DNA from: Scolanthus callimorphus
Lineage: Eukaryota; Cnidaria; Anthozoa; Actiniaria; Edwardsiidae
NCBI GenBank assembly: GCA_033964015.1
Contig: CM066919.1
Coordinates: 7,069,831-7,133,830 of the forward strand
DNA length: 64,000 nt
Direction of reading: 5' to 3'
A program made the position numbers and the translations under genes. Under the pieces are notes generated by a model. That model saw only the letters and a program-made list of their open reading frames with translations. It was not told the origin of the DNA and searched no databases. Position 1 is the stretch's first letter; each line of letters begins with the position of its first letter. Positions 38,301 through 44,226 of the stretch are shown here, piece by piece.

Positions 38301-41148
38301 GCAATTTTTGCTGTAATTTTTGTCGCGCGAGTCGCGGCGATTTTTCTTGCACGTACGCGTCAACTCAAAATCACTATGTAAACGAGGTGCAACCCAGCGC
38401 GATCTACCGCGATTTCTGTAGCGTGATGTCGCGTAGATTTCAAATAAGTTCGAAACTGTTTGCAACTTCATGCGATTTGAAAAGAAGAGAGCACAGAAAT
38501 CGCACCGGATTTACATCTCGTTTACACAAGAGAGAAAAATCGCCGCGACAAATGCAACAAAAATCGCAAGTGTAAATCGGCCTTAAAGGAGGATAAAGCA
38601 CGGATATGGGGAGTAGATCAGCAGATAGCGTTACACGAAATCATGTATGATTCAAAGCCAATTCCTAGCGAAGTATGCTCCCAACAGAGATCAAACTCTC
38701 AACAGATGTCTCGACGTAATTGGACTAGATGCAGTCGTTCTTCGACTCGAGGAAGACCTATCCAGGAGATCCATTCGAGAGCGTCAACCCCTGTGAGGGA
38801 ATGTCGCTATGCGCAAATTGAAAATGAAGTTCTAGAGATCACGTTGGCGAGTGAGCGATCTAGTGTTTACATAGTAGGCAAAGCCATAGAAACCATCGTA
38901 ATGCAATGAATGGTTCCAACTGTGGTACATGAAAGTCAAGTAAAATGATCATAGCAGTCGAGAAAGCAATCTAAGCGACCGCTATCAATGTGAAAGACCA
39001 AGGCCGGAAAATGATTTCGGACTACTGCGGGAAACGAACCAATGACCTCCGCGATACCGGTGCGACGCTCTGCCATCTGAGCTATGGAAAACAACCATGG
39101 TGGCAGAAACCATTCAATACATTGTTATTTACCAATTGGGGCTTGACGAACCCATCGTTCGACCTTAACAACCATTGGGGCTTTCATAGCTCAGTTGGTA
39201 GAGCGTCATACACTCGCTTTCTGACATTTTCTCGTTTGCTTCTTAGTTTTCTTTTGTCTGCATATTGCTCTGATTACAGAGGCGATTTGTAATTTATCAG
39301 CAGGGTGATAGAAGTGATTTGGGAAATGGCGGCAATTATTTGTCACTGACAAATAAACCGTGAAAAAGATATTCAGGCTTTGAACGGGATTCGAGCCAAC
39401 AACCTTTGCCATATCGGGGCATTTGCACGTTTTCCAGTATTCTGATTGTGTCTAAATACAACATCTGATAATACACAGGAGTTGCGACACACGGCACTGA
39501 AAATAACAAATGGGTTAAAGTCTACAGCTTACAACACAGCGAGGATGGATCGGAAGTGAGCGAATACAGAGAAAACAGGGCGAAAAAGGTGAGAGCTAAA
39601 TAACATCAGTAAAGTCCAACATGACCTTTTCAAATAACCCTTTACAGGAGCATGGTTTGTTACAAAATGTGATGAAAGTTGTCGCATATTTTATCTTGAA
39701 TTCCATGATTTATTTGTTTTCTGCCATTGTCGTTCGCATTGCCCTTACCTCGACTGCATGAGGACAATCGAAAGCCTTAACATAACAGTAAAAGAGCCAA
39801 CTCAATTACACAAATACAATGAAGGTTGCTCACTCCAAAAATAGGACTCATGCTCTTACGCAAACATTCAGTAATTTTTAACGGATTTCATGCAACTTTA
39901 GTTAAACTAATCGTGAAGGGGCGTAAAATGATTACACAAAAATTATCCATTAAACCTATAGGAGTGATTGCAAAGTATTCATGACATTATTGTAACAGTC
40001 TTTTGCATAGGTTGCCAACGTGGCATCTATACAAAATGCAACGAGTTCTCAATGCTGCGGCCAGGTTGGTTTGTAAAGCGCCACGCCTTTCACATGTAAC
40101 GCCTTTGTTGCGAGAGCTCCACTAGCTTGCGATAAGGCAGCGTGTGTATTTTAAAGAGCCCGTGTCAGCCACTCCTTTATTATTGTTCATTCCGTATTAG
40201 AAGACGAATTACGTGTAGAAATTTTGAAACAACCACCTACAAACAAAGTGTCATTCTTCATTTACCAAATTCGACCGAAAATATCGCACTACATTCTCTC
40301 AATCAGCCGATGGAAATGGATACTTCTCCAAACTTGGTATGTTGCTTGGCTGTCAAAATGGCGGCTGACAGGTTCTTTAAGATGCTACTGTACGCGTATA
40401 AGGCCATCCACGGCATTGCGTCAACATACATAAGATACCTTGTTACAATTAAATCTCGAAATTCATATAGTCTCAGGTCGGCTGATGGCATTTTACTGAC
40501 GGTTACCCTTGGTGAGAGGGCATTTCAGGTGGCAGCGCCACAACTCCGAATGCCCTGCCACCAGAGCTCCGTCGGATAACGAATATTTATAATTTTAAAC
40601 AAAATCTGAAGACACATCTTTTTAGAGCTGCTTTTCAATGATCATTTAATTTTTAGAACGTGTAGATAGTTTTTTAGTAGTCCAGTATTTTTAGAATATA
40701 ATTTAATTAGTATCATTTGTTATTAATATTTTGCTTTTTATTTTGAATTCATGTAATGCGCCTTTGATCATTTTATGTAATGAGCGCAATATAAATTATG
40801 GTATGACTAGTTTTACGGGAAAACTAGGTTATTATAAATTGTTATTATGACAGTCATTTGAAGTCTGCTCTACATCCAATCTCAAAAACAACACATGAAC
40901 TGTATTTTATTGCGTTCTTATTGGGACTTGGTTCAATTATTTCGGGCTAAAACCGCTAAAGTCGCTTTTCTGGTCTTTATTAGATTTTTGCAGGAAACAC
41001 TGGCAAATTTACACAAGAAATCCAGTGGCTTAAGAACCCTGTTGAAGGACGCGAACTGCGCTTCAAGGTCGAAGACAGTACCTCTGATACCACCGATGAC
41101 AACCAAGTATGCATGGAAGTAATAGTCTATGGTTGCAAAACTTCATAA
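14314..41148 (+). CDS. Secreted protein with seven TSP1-like modules, a WSC-like module and a novel C-terminal unit (13 exons)
   Basis: The exons are 14314-14365, 19295-19498, 19731-19922, 20069-20263, 20555-20746, 21147-21338, 21995-22183, 22531-22722, 31655-31726, 33061-33226, 34766-34914, 37623-37736 and 40994-41148. Together they give 2064 nt, exactly 688 codons with one terminal stop and no internal stop. Each junction has AG acceptor and GT donor dinucleotides. Order in the protein: signal peptide (1-17), seven six-cysteine TSP1-like modules (about 18-470), Thr/Pro linker (470-494), WSC-like module (about 494-599), then an unrecognised 88-residue end. All introns are phase 1 except the phase 2 intron inside the WSC-like module. 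No transmembrane segment is seen after the signal peptide, so a secreted or matrix protein is inferred. Intron 1 holds a degenerate LINE and intron 8 holds a whole GPCR gene. The function is unknown; adhesion or ligand binding is only a guess from the modules. A transcript would settle exon 1, which is the least certain. Confidence 0.75.
15312..15369. repeat. C-run plus TAATAAAAGGGGGTTGC, two tandem copies
   Basis: Two consecutive units each consist of a poly-C run followed by TAATAAAAGGGGGTTGC. C runs can pair with the G runs of the same unit. It lies in intron 1. Confidence 0.85.
15535..17526 (+). pseudogene. Degenerate non-LTR (LINE) retrotransposon ORF2, reverse transcriptase part
   Basis: The frame encodes a LINE reverse transcriptase. 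It contains ATGSDGIPCRLLKE (fingers), ENYRPISLLSVISKVLE, MDMSKAFDKVDH (motif A), SGVPQGSLPGPILFLLYVND (motif B) and CFADDTKII (the FADD catalytic box, motif C), followed by a thumb and C-terminal region ending near SRTWNTLP. The endonuclease domain is missing, so the copy is 5' truncated, as is usual for LINEs. An in-frame stop at 15811-15813 separates an upstream 92-residue piece from the 567-residue RT piece in the same frame. A GAA microsatellite and an A-rich tail follow at 17676-17760. The layout resembles the CR1/L2/Jockey group; the exact clade is not assigned. It lies in intron 1 of the secreted-protein gene, on the same strand. Confidence 0.9.
17676..17760 (+). repeat. LINE 3' tail: (GAA)n and A-rich
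   Basis: AGAAGAAGAAGAAGAAGAAG followed by repeated AATAAATAAA-like sequence closes the LINE copy that ends its ORF at 17526. Confidence 0.7.
17761..19294. other. Remainder of intron 1, no gene seen
   Basis: AT-rich intronic sequence. No further cysteine-module exon or strong splice pair was found before the acceptor at 19293-19294. Confidence 0.4.
19295..19498 (+). CDS. Exon 2: TSP1-like module 1
   Basis: 204 bp, phase 1 to phase 1. Acceptor GATTGCAG, donor T|GTGAGT. It encodes six cysteines (the last split over the intron) and the WGQW tryptophan pair, with GECREQQT in place of the usual CSxTCG of classical TSP1 repeats. Confidence 0.85.
19731..19922 (+). CDS. Exon 3: TSP1-like module 2
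   Basis: 192 bp, phase 1-1. Acceptor GACTTCAG, donor T|GTGAGT. Pattern: VCKKAIC, WSEW, GGCGKQSREQ, SC, AC, then the split Cys. Confidence 0.88.
20069..20263 (+). CDS. Exon 4: TSP1-like module 3
   Basis: 195 bp, phase 1-1. Acceptor GCTATTAG, donor T|GTAAGT. Pattern: RCMYPVC, WTEW, GSCGQNQTRRR, SC, GC, split Cys. Confidence 0.88.
20555..20746 (+). CDS. Exon 5: TSP1-like module 4
   Basis: 192 bp, phase 1-1. Acceptor GCTTTGTAG, donor T|GTAAGC. Pattern: MCEYRDSC, WTTW, GCKVQTRRR, HC, HC, split Cys. Confidence 0.88.
21147..21338 (+). CDS. Exon 6: TSP1-like module 5
   Basis: 192 bp, phase 1-1. Acceptor ATATTCAG, donor T|GTAAGT. Pattern: KCSTVKC, WSQW, DTCGNQARV, TC, SC, split Cys. Confidence 0.88.
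21339..21994. other. Intron 6, no feature seen
   Basis: A 656-bp AT-rich intron between modules 5 and 6. No repeat or gene was recognised. Confidence 0.5.
21995..22183 (+). CDS. Exon 7: TSP1-like module 6
   Basis: 189 bp, phase 1-1. Acceptor CATTTAG, donor T|GTGAGT. Pattern: NCSYREDC, WQAW, GCAKQIRSR, TC, SC, split Cys. It is closest to modules 1 and 4 in its YREDC-type opening. Confidence 0.88.
22356..22393. repeat. 17-bp direct repeat in intron 7
   Basis: ATCGACACCTATACCTC occurs twice, four bases apart. Confidence 0.8.
22531..22722 (+). CDS. Exon 8: TSP1-like module 7
   Basis: 192 bp, phase 1-1. Acceptor CGATCAG, donor T|GTAGGT. Pattern: NCKHAVC, WSKW, KCTVTAKVK, DC, SC, split Cys. This is the most diverged module, and it lacks the Arg-rich RxR strand. 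It splices over 8.9 kb to the Thr/Pro exon, restoring the split cysteine (T|GC). Confidence 0.85.
22723..24842. other. Intron 8, part before the nested GPCR; no gene seen
   Basis: Non-coding. It includes a possible but rejected exon at 23680-23864. The promoter of the GPCR gene at 24843 must lie in the final part. No TATA box is obvious. Confidence 0.4.
24843..25823 (+). CDS. Class A (rhodopsin-like) GPCR, orphan, intronless; nested in intron 8
   Basis: This is a complete 326-residue seven-helix receptor. Marks in order: GVPGN in TM1 (N30), LANVAAAD in TM2 (D58), C86 at the top of TM3, ERY at 111-113 in place of DRY, and C162 in extracellular loop 2 as disulphide partner. TM5 ends FCYGCISNELYF. 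The third loop and TM6 start read MRRKLFKTSLSVT. TM6 has CFLP (F240 where most family members carry the toggle tryptophan). TM7 is DSAINPLLY (N270, Y274). The N-terminus is very short and has no N-glycosylation site. The third intracellular loop is short. The look is that of the peptide/amine-like cnidarian receptor groups, but the ligand cannot be inferred. ATG at 24843 is the first in frame. It lies on the same strand as its host gene and is the first of four related receptors in the window. Confidence 0.93.
   Translation: MTVDSLIAAFKYGTVGLALTALLFIGVPGNCLVIAAIKRKRCMRSTTNYLLANVAAADILTTVFLFLNAVPTFVKLPSGILGVLACKTFSYNVPATASCASILTLSVVALERYQAVIHPLRRSFKLTKSTVHYAIFAIWIVSVAYTLPLYVFNSNRKNKKGCTPVYPDEHLWETYLIICAVTFVFLPFTFITFCYGCISNELYFKSRVSPQNLVAAEEERMRRKLFKTSLSVTFAFGACFLPFAICLSCKCPSNARLITAAIFVLDSAINPLLYAYQSENFRDAFKEMISMCKVNLPKRKGVGLVGPAVIRNSKRGEEPNSPNTTC
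25824..26069. other. Probable 3' UTR and spacer after the GPCR gene
   Basis: There is no AATAAA within the first 250 bases. The open frame at 25817-26044 has no recognisable content. Confidence 0.3.
26070..26640 (+). pseudogene. LINE 3' fragment (end of reverse transcriptase ORF and tail)
   Basis: The translation shows AKANRMLGFLRRHCAQLG, the conserved post-catalytic motif that also appears as AKANNLLGFLRRTTVDF in the LINE at 15535-17526. It is followed by frameshifted remnants of the RT C-terminus and an AT-rich end with AATAAAAAAATAATAAATA. There are multiple frameshifts. It lies in intron 8. Confidence 0.8.
26641..27106. other. Intronic, no feature seen
   Basis: AT-rich spacer between a LINE fragment and a foldback element. 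Confidence 0.4.
27107..27876. mobile_element. Foldback element with TTAA ends, arms about 250-300 bp
   Basis: TTAA|AGTGCTACT on the left is matched by AGTAGCACT|TTAA on the right. The first 250 bases (to about 27357) pair with the last 250 (from about 27630) with few mismatches. Weaker pairing continues inward to the GGTAACA and GGTTACC motifs. A TGACGTCA-like core and a paired GAGGCC / GGCCTC block are present in both arms. No transposase is encoded. A non-autonomous piggyBac-like foldback is inferred from the TTAA ends. Confidence 0.85.
27877..29470. other. Intron 8 interior, no gene seen
   Basis: Non-coding. GGCGTAAA or its inverse recurs four times at about 28660-28805. The overlapping ORFs at 28154-28553 have no recognisable domain. 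Confidence 0.35.
29471..29526. repeat. (GAA)n and (ATT)n microsatellites
   Basis: A GAAGAAGAAGAAGAAGAAGA tract and a TTATTATTATTATTT tract are separated by about 20 bases. Such tracts end LINE copies elsewhere in the window. Confidence 0.8.
29539..30394. mobile_element. Element with G/C-run inverted termini
   Basis: GACTGGGGGGGG...GGGCT on the left is mirrored by AGCCCCCC...CCCCAGTC on the right, about 850 bp apart. The inside is non-coding and includes a tandem CCAAGATGGCGGA motif and TGACGTCA. Probably a non-autonomous DNA element; the class is unknown. Confidence 0.6.
30460..31010 (-). pseudogene. LINE endonuclease-domain fragment
   Basis: Read on the minus strand, GDTNVDILK, then SLLSCYLVPTIDKPTRV, SLIDSIFVN and SDVSDHFSQFCLI match the C-terminal half of an APE-type endonuclease of a non-LTR retrotransposon (GD-N and SDH motifs). 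The frame then continues as KLSKRKLKQLSKPWITKGIR, the typical linker toward the RT domain, in a different register. The copy is truncated at both ends. It lies in intron 8, antisense to the host gene. Confidence 0.85.
31180..31307. repeat. 16-bp perfect inverted repeat, 128 bp apart end to end
   Basis: CTCCGGTGTAATAACC at 31180-31195 is repeated in inverse at 31292-31307. Possibly a very short MITE; no clear target duplication. Confidence 0.7.
31655..31726 (+). CDS. Exon 9: Thr/Pro-rich linker
   Basis: 72 bp, phase 1-1. Acceptor TTTATTTCAG, donor G|GTATTA (weak). The peptide contains LPETIPPPTTIAPTQ. The first codon completes the last cysteine of module 7. It is probably an O-glycosylated spacer between the cysteine modules and the WSC-like module. 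Confidence 0.8.
31727..32454. other. Start of intron 9, no gene seen
   Basis: AT-rich intronic sequence; no repeat recognised. The frame that runs through exon 9 continues into it without recognisable content. Confidence 0.4.
32455..32734. repeat. Short element with GGGGGTACTC inverted ends
   Basis: GGGGGTACTC (32455-32464) and GAGTACCCCC (32725-32734) bracket 260 non-coding bases. Between them TGTTTATGAC is repeated three times and CTCGAAAAT twice. A MITE-like nature is inferred. Confidence 0.55.
33061..33226 (+). CDS. Exon 10: WSC-like module, first half
   Basis: 166 bp, phase 1 in, phase 2 out. Acceptor GTGGACAG, donor AG|GTGATT. It encodes TPKYEFIGCYKDEAN and DGCAKAAYNI. The GCYKD opening and C-x-x-A helix are the signature of WSC-type carbohydrate-binding modules. 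Confidence 0.85.
33300..33757. other. Intronic sequence of unknown repeat type
   Basis: An A/T-rich part (33330-33450) is followed by a more GC-rich 300 bp. The 133-residue plus-strand ORF at 33476-33877 runs into the MITE at 33759-33888 and has no known domain. It could be the reverse of a retroelement 3' end, but I cannot show it. Confidence 0.3.
33759..33888. mobile_element. TTAA-flanked MITE, family AGGCCCxTCACCAACCG
   Basis: TTAA|AGGCCCATCACCAACCG on the left and CGGTTGGTGACGGGCCT|TTAA on the right bound a 130-bp element. The interior contains AGCCAATCAGAGCACC. It directly abuts the foldback at 33889. Confidence 0.88.
33889..34382. mobile_element. Foldback element with 22-bp perfect ends
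   Basis: AGCTTTTGAAGAGTAGAACA (then CA) at 33889 is exactly mirrored at 34361-34382. Imperfect pairing continues inward for about 200 bases per arm, including paired CCAAGTTCTAGTC, ACCACC and AAGGTGGA blocks. No coding content. It lies in intron 10 next to a TTAA MITE. Confidence 0.85.
34383..34765. other. End of intron 10, no feature seen
   Basis: Non-coding up to the acceptor GTTGCAG at 34765. Confidence 0.4.
34766..34914 (+). CDS. Exon 11: WSC-like module, second half
   Basis: 149 bp, phase 2 in, phase 1 out. Acceptor TTTGTTGCAG, donor G|GTAGGT. The split codon AG|A restores Arg and the frame. It encodes YPIFSVQFYGECWSDVS and NRCISGVGKGLGNAVYSI, the yFxVQyxGECw and final VY-strand pattern of WSC-like modules. 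Confidence 0.87.
34915..35960. other. Start of intron 11, no gene seen
   Basis: AT-rich; no convincing exon or repeat. Confidence 0.4.
35961..36315. repeat. Tandem duplication, period 181 bp, two copies
   Basis: Two nearly identical units follow directly; the second starts at about 36142. Each runs from CACCGTTCAAGACCAACAGT to CCATCGCATTCTCATCTTC. They differ at only a few positions (for example GCCCCTTGG versus GCCCCCTAG), so the duplication is recent. Confidence 0.9.
36938..37350. mobile_element. Degenerate inverted-repeat element, GGCCCTGTCCACACT end
   Basis: TTAA|GGCCCTGTCCACACT opens the element. GTCCACACTAAGAAG, TAGTGTGGACGGTCG and CAGTGTGGAAT recur inside in both orientations with GAAAACG motifs. 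The right end is eroded. Confidence 0.5.
37623..37736 (+). CDS. Exon 12: C-terminal unit, first half
   Basis: 114 bp, phase 1-1. Acceptor TTTTATAG, donor G|GTGAAG. It encodes ECEAPVSFKTGGKVAKNATW (then CKGEKSKSL). One N-glycosylation site (NAT) and two cysteines. The unit is not recognised. Confidence 0.72.
38284..38586. mobile_element. MITE with GTTTACACTTGC inverted ends
   Basis: CCGTTTACACTTGCAATTTTTG-like sequence at the left is mirrored by CAAAAATCGCAAGTGTAAA at the right. GTCGCGGCGATTTTTC on the left pairs with GAAAAATCGCCGCGAC on the right. Inner CTATGTAAACGAG and CTCGTTTACA motifs also pair. Non-coding. Confidence 0.75.
38990..39095 (-). mobile_element. tRNA-derived SINE head
   Basis: Read on the minus strand, it has a box A-like TAGCTCAGATGGCAGAGCG and a box B-like GGTTCGTTTCC at tRNA spacing. 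It does not fold into a full tRNA with a matching acceptor stem. It is therefore a SINE head or a tRNA pseudogene, not a tRNA gene. Confidence 0.6.
39178..39215 (+). mobile_element. tRNA-like box A fragment, facing the SINE head at 38990
   Basis: CATAGCTCAGTTGGTAGAGCG is a typical tRNA D-arm / box A sequence. No box B follows at the right spacing, so it is a fragment. Another tRNA-like piece in reverse (GGATTCGAGCC) lies at 39385. Confidence 0.5.
39995..40805 (+). pseudogene. LINE 3' fragment interrupted by a TTAA MITE
   Basis: Two blocks encode the C-terminal part of a CR1/L2-type ORF2. 39995-40150 gives LQRVLNAAARLV-like and IRQRVYF sequence. 40381-40640 gives MLLYAYKAIHGIAS, SLRSADGILL and NFKQNLKTHLFRAAF. 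The blocks are contiguous in frame once the MITE at 40151-40380 is set aside. A 3' UTR-like end with AATGAGCGCAATATAAAT closes at about 40800. It lies in intron 12. Confidence 0.88.
40151..40380. mobile_element. TTAA-flanked MITE, family AGAGCCxGTGTCAGCC, copy 2 (inserted in a LINE)
   Basis: TTAA|AGAGCCCGTGTCAGCC opens and GGCTGACAGGTTCT|TTAA closes the 230-bp element, which is the reverse orientation of the copy at 1887-2119. The shared interior includes the inverse pair of CATCCATTTCCATCGGCTGA. It sits inside the LINE fragment at 39995-40805. Confidence 0.92.
40994..41148 (+). CDS. Exon 13: C-terminal unit, second half, with stop
   Basis: 155 bp, phase 1 in, ending at TAA 41146-41148. Acceptor GATTTTTGCAG. 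It encodes NTGKFTQEIQWLKNPVEG and ELRFKVEDSTSD, and ends NQVCMEVIVYGCKTS. The ending resembles the final strand of discoidin/F5-8C domains, but the unit is too short and I do not claim that family. A GT at 41107 could be a cryptic donor; reading on to the stop adds two cysteines and is preferred. Confidence 0.75.
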
Positions 41149-41230
41149 ACAAAAGTAACTACACGTACGCCATTTCTTTATTATGTTAGGCCGCCTTACA
41201 GAGAAGTTTTTAAAATTTTTAACATTTCTC

Positions 41231-41955
41231 TTAAGGTTACTGAGAACTTTCGCGCACCTCCTCGGAAAAAAAATCATACACCTCTTTAGTTTAACCAACA
41301 CATGTCAACCTATATATCGTTGGAAAGCTTATAGAATGGACTAGCGGGCTATGGCAAAAAGAAGTAACTTTTGAATAAATAGAATTTTTTTGAAGGTATT
41401 ATTATAAATGTGGGTGTGACACTTTCAAGCACTATCGCCGACGAACTGCTTGACCTTGACTCCCAGGTAATACATTGTTTTAATCCTTAAAACACGTTGT
41501 TTTAATCCTTAAAGGTGTTTCTCAAAAACTGCGTCTGCGTTTTTTGAAATTTTGCTTAGTTCAAAGGTTATGGAACTTTTAAATTTACAAAGTCAAATTT
41601 TATAGAATTTTCACCCTCTAAAAATTACAAAAAATTTATAACTTTTGAACTAAACAAAATTTAAAAAAACGCAGACACGGTTTTTGAGAAACACCTTTAA
41701 GGATTAAAACAATGTGTTTCTTGGGAGTCTAGGTCAAGCAGTTCGGCGGCGATAGCTCTTAAAAATATGACACTCACATTTTTTATAAAAGCTTTAAAGA
41801 AAATTTATTTATTAAAAAGTTACTTCTTTTTGCCATAGCCCGCTAGTCCATTCCATAAGCTTCCAACGATATATAGGTTGACGTGTTTTGATTAAACTAA
41901 GGACGAGTATGATTTTTTTTCCAAGGACGTGCGCGAAGGTTCTCAGTAACCTTAA
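41231..41955. mobile_element. Foldback element with TTAA ends, arms about 350 bp
   Basis: TTAA|GGTTACTGAGAA at 41231 is mirrored by TTCTCAGTAACC|TTAA ending at 41955. Almost the whole 725 bp folds back on itself, with paired blocks such as TAGCGGGCTATGGCAAAAAG, ATATATCGTTGG and CCTTAAAGGTGTTTCTCAAA. A partial copy of one arm lies at 56400-56668. It starts only 83 bp after the stop codon of the secreted-protein gene and contains AATAAA at 41374. Confidence 0.92.
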
Positions 41956-43144
41956 GCACAACTTCCCCACTTTCATCTTTAAAGTGCCTATAACATGAAA
42001 TCAACACTTTTGTGTTTACCTCAGAGATATATCTTAGCACAAACAATGAATGGATTTTCAATTTTTGTTCTTCGATTTATTGAGGGTTGAATGATATGTT
42101 TTCAGTCTGTCCATACTTGGTCTGTTGTGACAAGCGATGACACATTCACGCGTCTAATGCAACGAGTCGTGCCGTTAGATGGTTACGTATGAAATGGGAA
42201 AATTTTATAGTTTCATAATTTCAAGAATAATGAGATCGTTCCAATCGACTGGAATCAAAAGCAACTTATTTATCCCATTAAGAATACGTAGGAACTGGTT
42301 GAAAAGCGCGCAAAAAGATGAAATATGAATGAAACATGTCGTGGCCATCCACGGCATTGTGTTGAGGCGTCAATGACGTTGTTATCATGAACAATTTAAG
42401 CAGAAAGCTGCAAACAGAAGGCGATGATCGCATCAGCACTTATATCCATTCTCATGCACTGGCAAAACAACGAGCCCTCCTCGATTAAATGCGTTCGTTT
42501 TAAAATTTATTTTCATAATAGCGAGCGGAGCACCATACATAAGGGAAAGTAGCATCAGACATGTATAACCATCAAGTCGCTTTTGAGTGGTTTGATACAT
42601 TTTTGGCTCAGCGAAAGGCGGCGAGGAACAGGTTTTCTGAGGAACAGATCCGCTGCGTTCCCGTGGGTATTCGTAAGACTAACTGCTTTTTTCCTTTTCA
42701 GGACTGAAGTCGAAACGTATTAATGGATATCTAGCAGCGCTACGTACCTATATTCCAGTTCAAGAAGTACCTATAATCAAGTTCAATATTCACATGGTTA
42801 TGTTTATTCAGTTAGCATCATTAAGGTCTGAATAAAGGCAATCCCATAATCGTTACTGTGTCGGTTTCTCTATTGCACCATATTTATGGTTACCATATTT
42901 GGGAGGTTAGCGACAAAAACGTCAATCCATTCATGGCGACCAGCCTTTTTATGCAGATAAGTATTTCCATCATCAAATGCAGACATGAAAGGAAGGAGTT
43001 GTAGAGTGGACGCCCATTCGAGCATGCTTTTGCGAGTCGTGTAGCCGCCATTTTGTAGAAATTAAGCTCGCTTTACAACTGATGAATCGCTTCTTGAATG
43101 CAAGCTCACCATACAATCTCGCCATACAGGCAACCAACCAAGAA
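41956..43144. other. Intergenic, no gene seen
   Basis: Non-coding sequence; no recognisable exon or repeat family apart from short AT-rich tracts. Confidence 0.4.
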
Positions 43145-43363
43145 CAAATAAAGAAAATAAATGTAAATGTAAATGTAAATGTGTGAGACCGACTCCCCAG
43201 ACTTGCAGCTCGAAAGCTGAATTGCGCTGGGTCTCAACGGCGCCACTGGCAGCCAAGCGGTCATGAGCACAGACACTGAGGGTGGTCACTGCCAGGGTTT
43301 ATTACGTCCCCAGTGGTTCTTTAACGTCCCCCCTGAAACTGGGTAGTGTAGAAAGGCGAGACG

Positions 43364-43395
<32 letters not shown>

Positions 43396-43558
43396 TGAAA
43401 CACAGTAGAACAAAGTTCAACTCACAATATGAACCAGTTTCAACCGAGACCAGAACAGAAAGAACATTTCCTCTGCCCCGGCCAGGAGTTGAACCCGGAC
43501 CACAGGGGTGAGAGACCCAGCGCCGCAACACTGAGCCAACCGCGCTTCTCATTCTCTT
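43145..43558 (-). mobile_element. tRNA-derived SINE, full-length looking
   Basis: On the minus strand the head (43558 downward) reads GCGCGGTTGGCTCAGTGTTG with box A, then GGTCCGGGTTCAACTCC with box B. A 300-bp body follows containing CCGTCTCGCCTTTCTACACT and AAAGAACCACTGGGGACGT. The element closes with an (ACATTT)n tail at 43160-43182. The head has no matching acceptor stem, so it is a SINE and not a tRNA gene. Confidence 0.8.
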
Positions 43559-44226
43559 CTTATTGCTTCCCTCGGTAATATTTCATTTTGTTTGTAAAAT
43601 GAAATTCACGAGCAGTGCATGAGAGAGATATGCCGACCCGATTGAACAGAAAGGAGGGAGATTAATTCATGACAACAGCCGCATATAACTGCAACTATAT
43701 TTCAATAACTCTGTATATACATAACGTCGCCGTTGTAAAGAAAACGTTTCAAAGACTGTAAATGTGGCCGGCATTGTGGCATTTGCTCCATTTGGGGTTC
43801 GTCTTTCTAGTCTTGCCCTCGCATTCTCAAGATCCCGTCCCTACAACTAAAATTAATAAAGGTTTCAAAAGGTGAAATTTGGAATAAAATGGAAAAATGG
43901 AATAAAAGGATTGCGCATTTTCTCGACCGGAAAAATATAACGCTCTAGAACAGTCGCAATTTAATAGTATATATTGAATTCCCCAACCCAACAAACACCT
44001 TAAATCTATATCTGGTGATACATATTTGTGAATCCAGAGAGATAATTTCAGATAGCGTAGTAATATTTGCATGACTCATATCGTTTTCAAATTTCCTGCA
44101 CCTGATTGTAACTGATAACATAACAAATTAAGCACAAATAATATAGATGTTAAAATAACGATCCTAATACATGGCGTGGTATTACATCACTATTGTACGT
44201 ACAACCTCATTCATGCGGCCAACAAG
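43559..44226. other. Upstream region of the second GPCR gene
   Basis: No conserved block shared with the upstream regions of the third and fourth receptors was found by eye. No TATA box was identified. Confidence 0.35.

Noticed and set aside
38990..39420. tRNA genes
   Set aside because: Box A and box B sequences are present but no full cloverleaf with paired acceptor stem can be drawn, so these are SINE heads or fragments.
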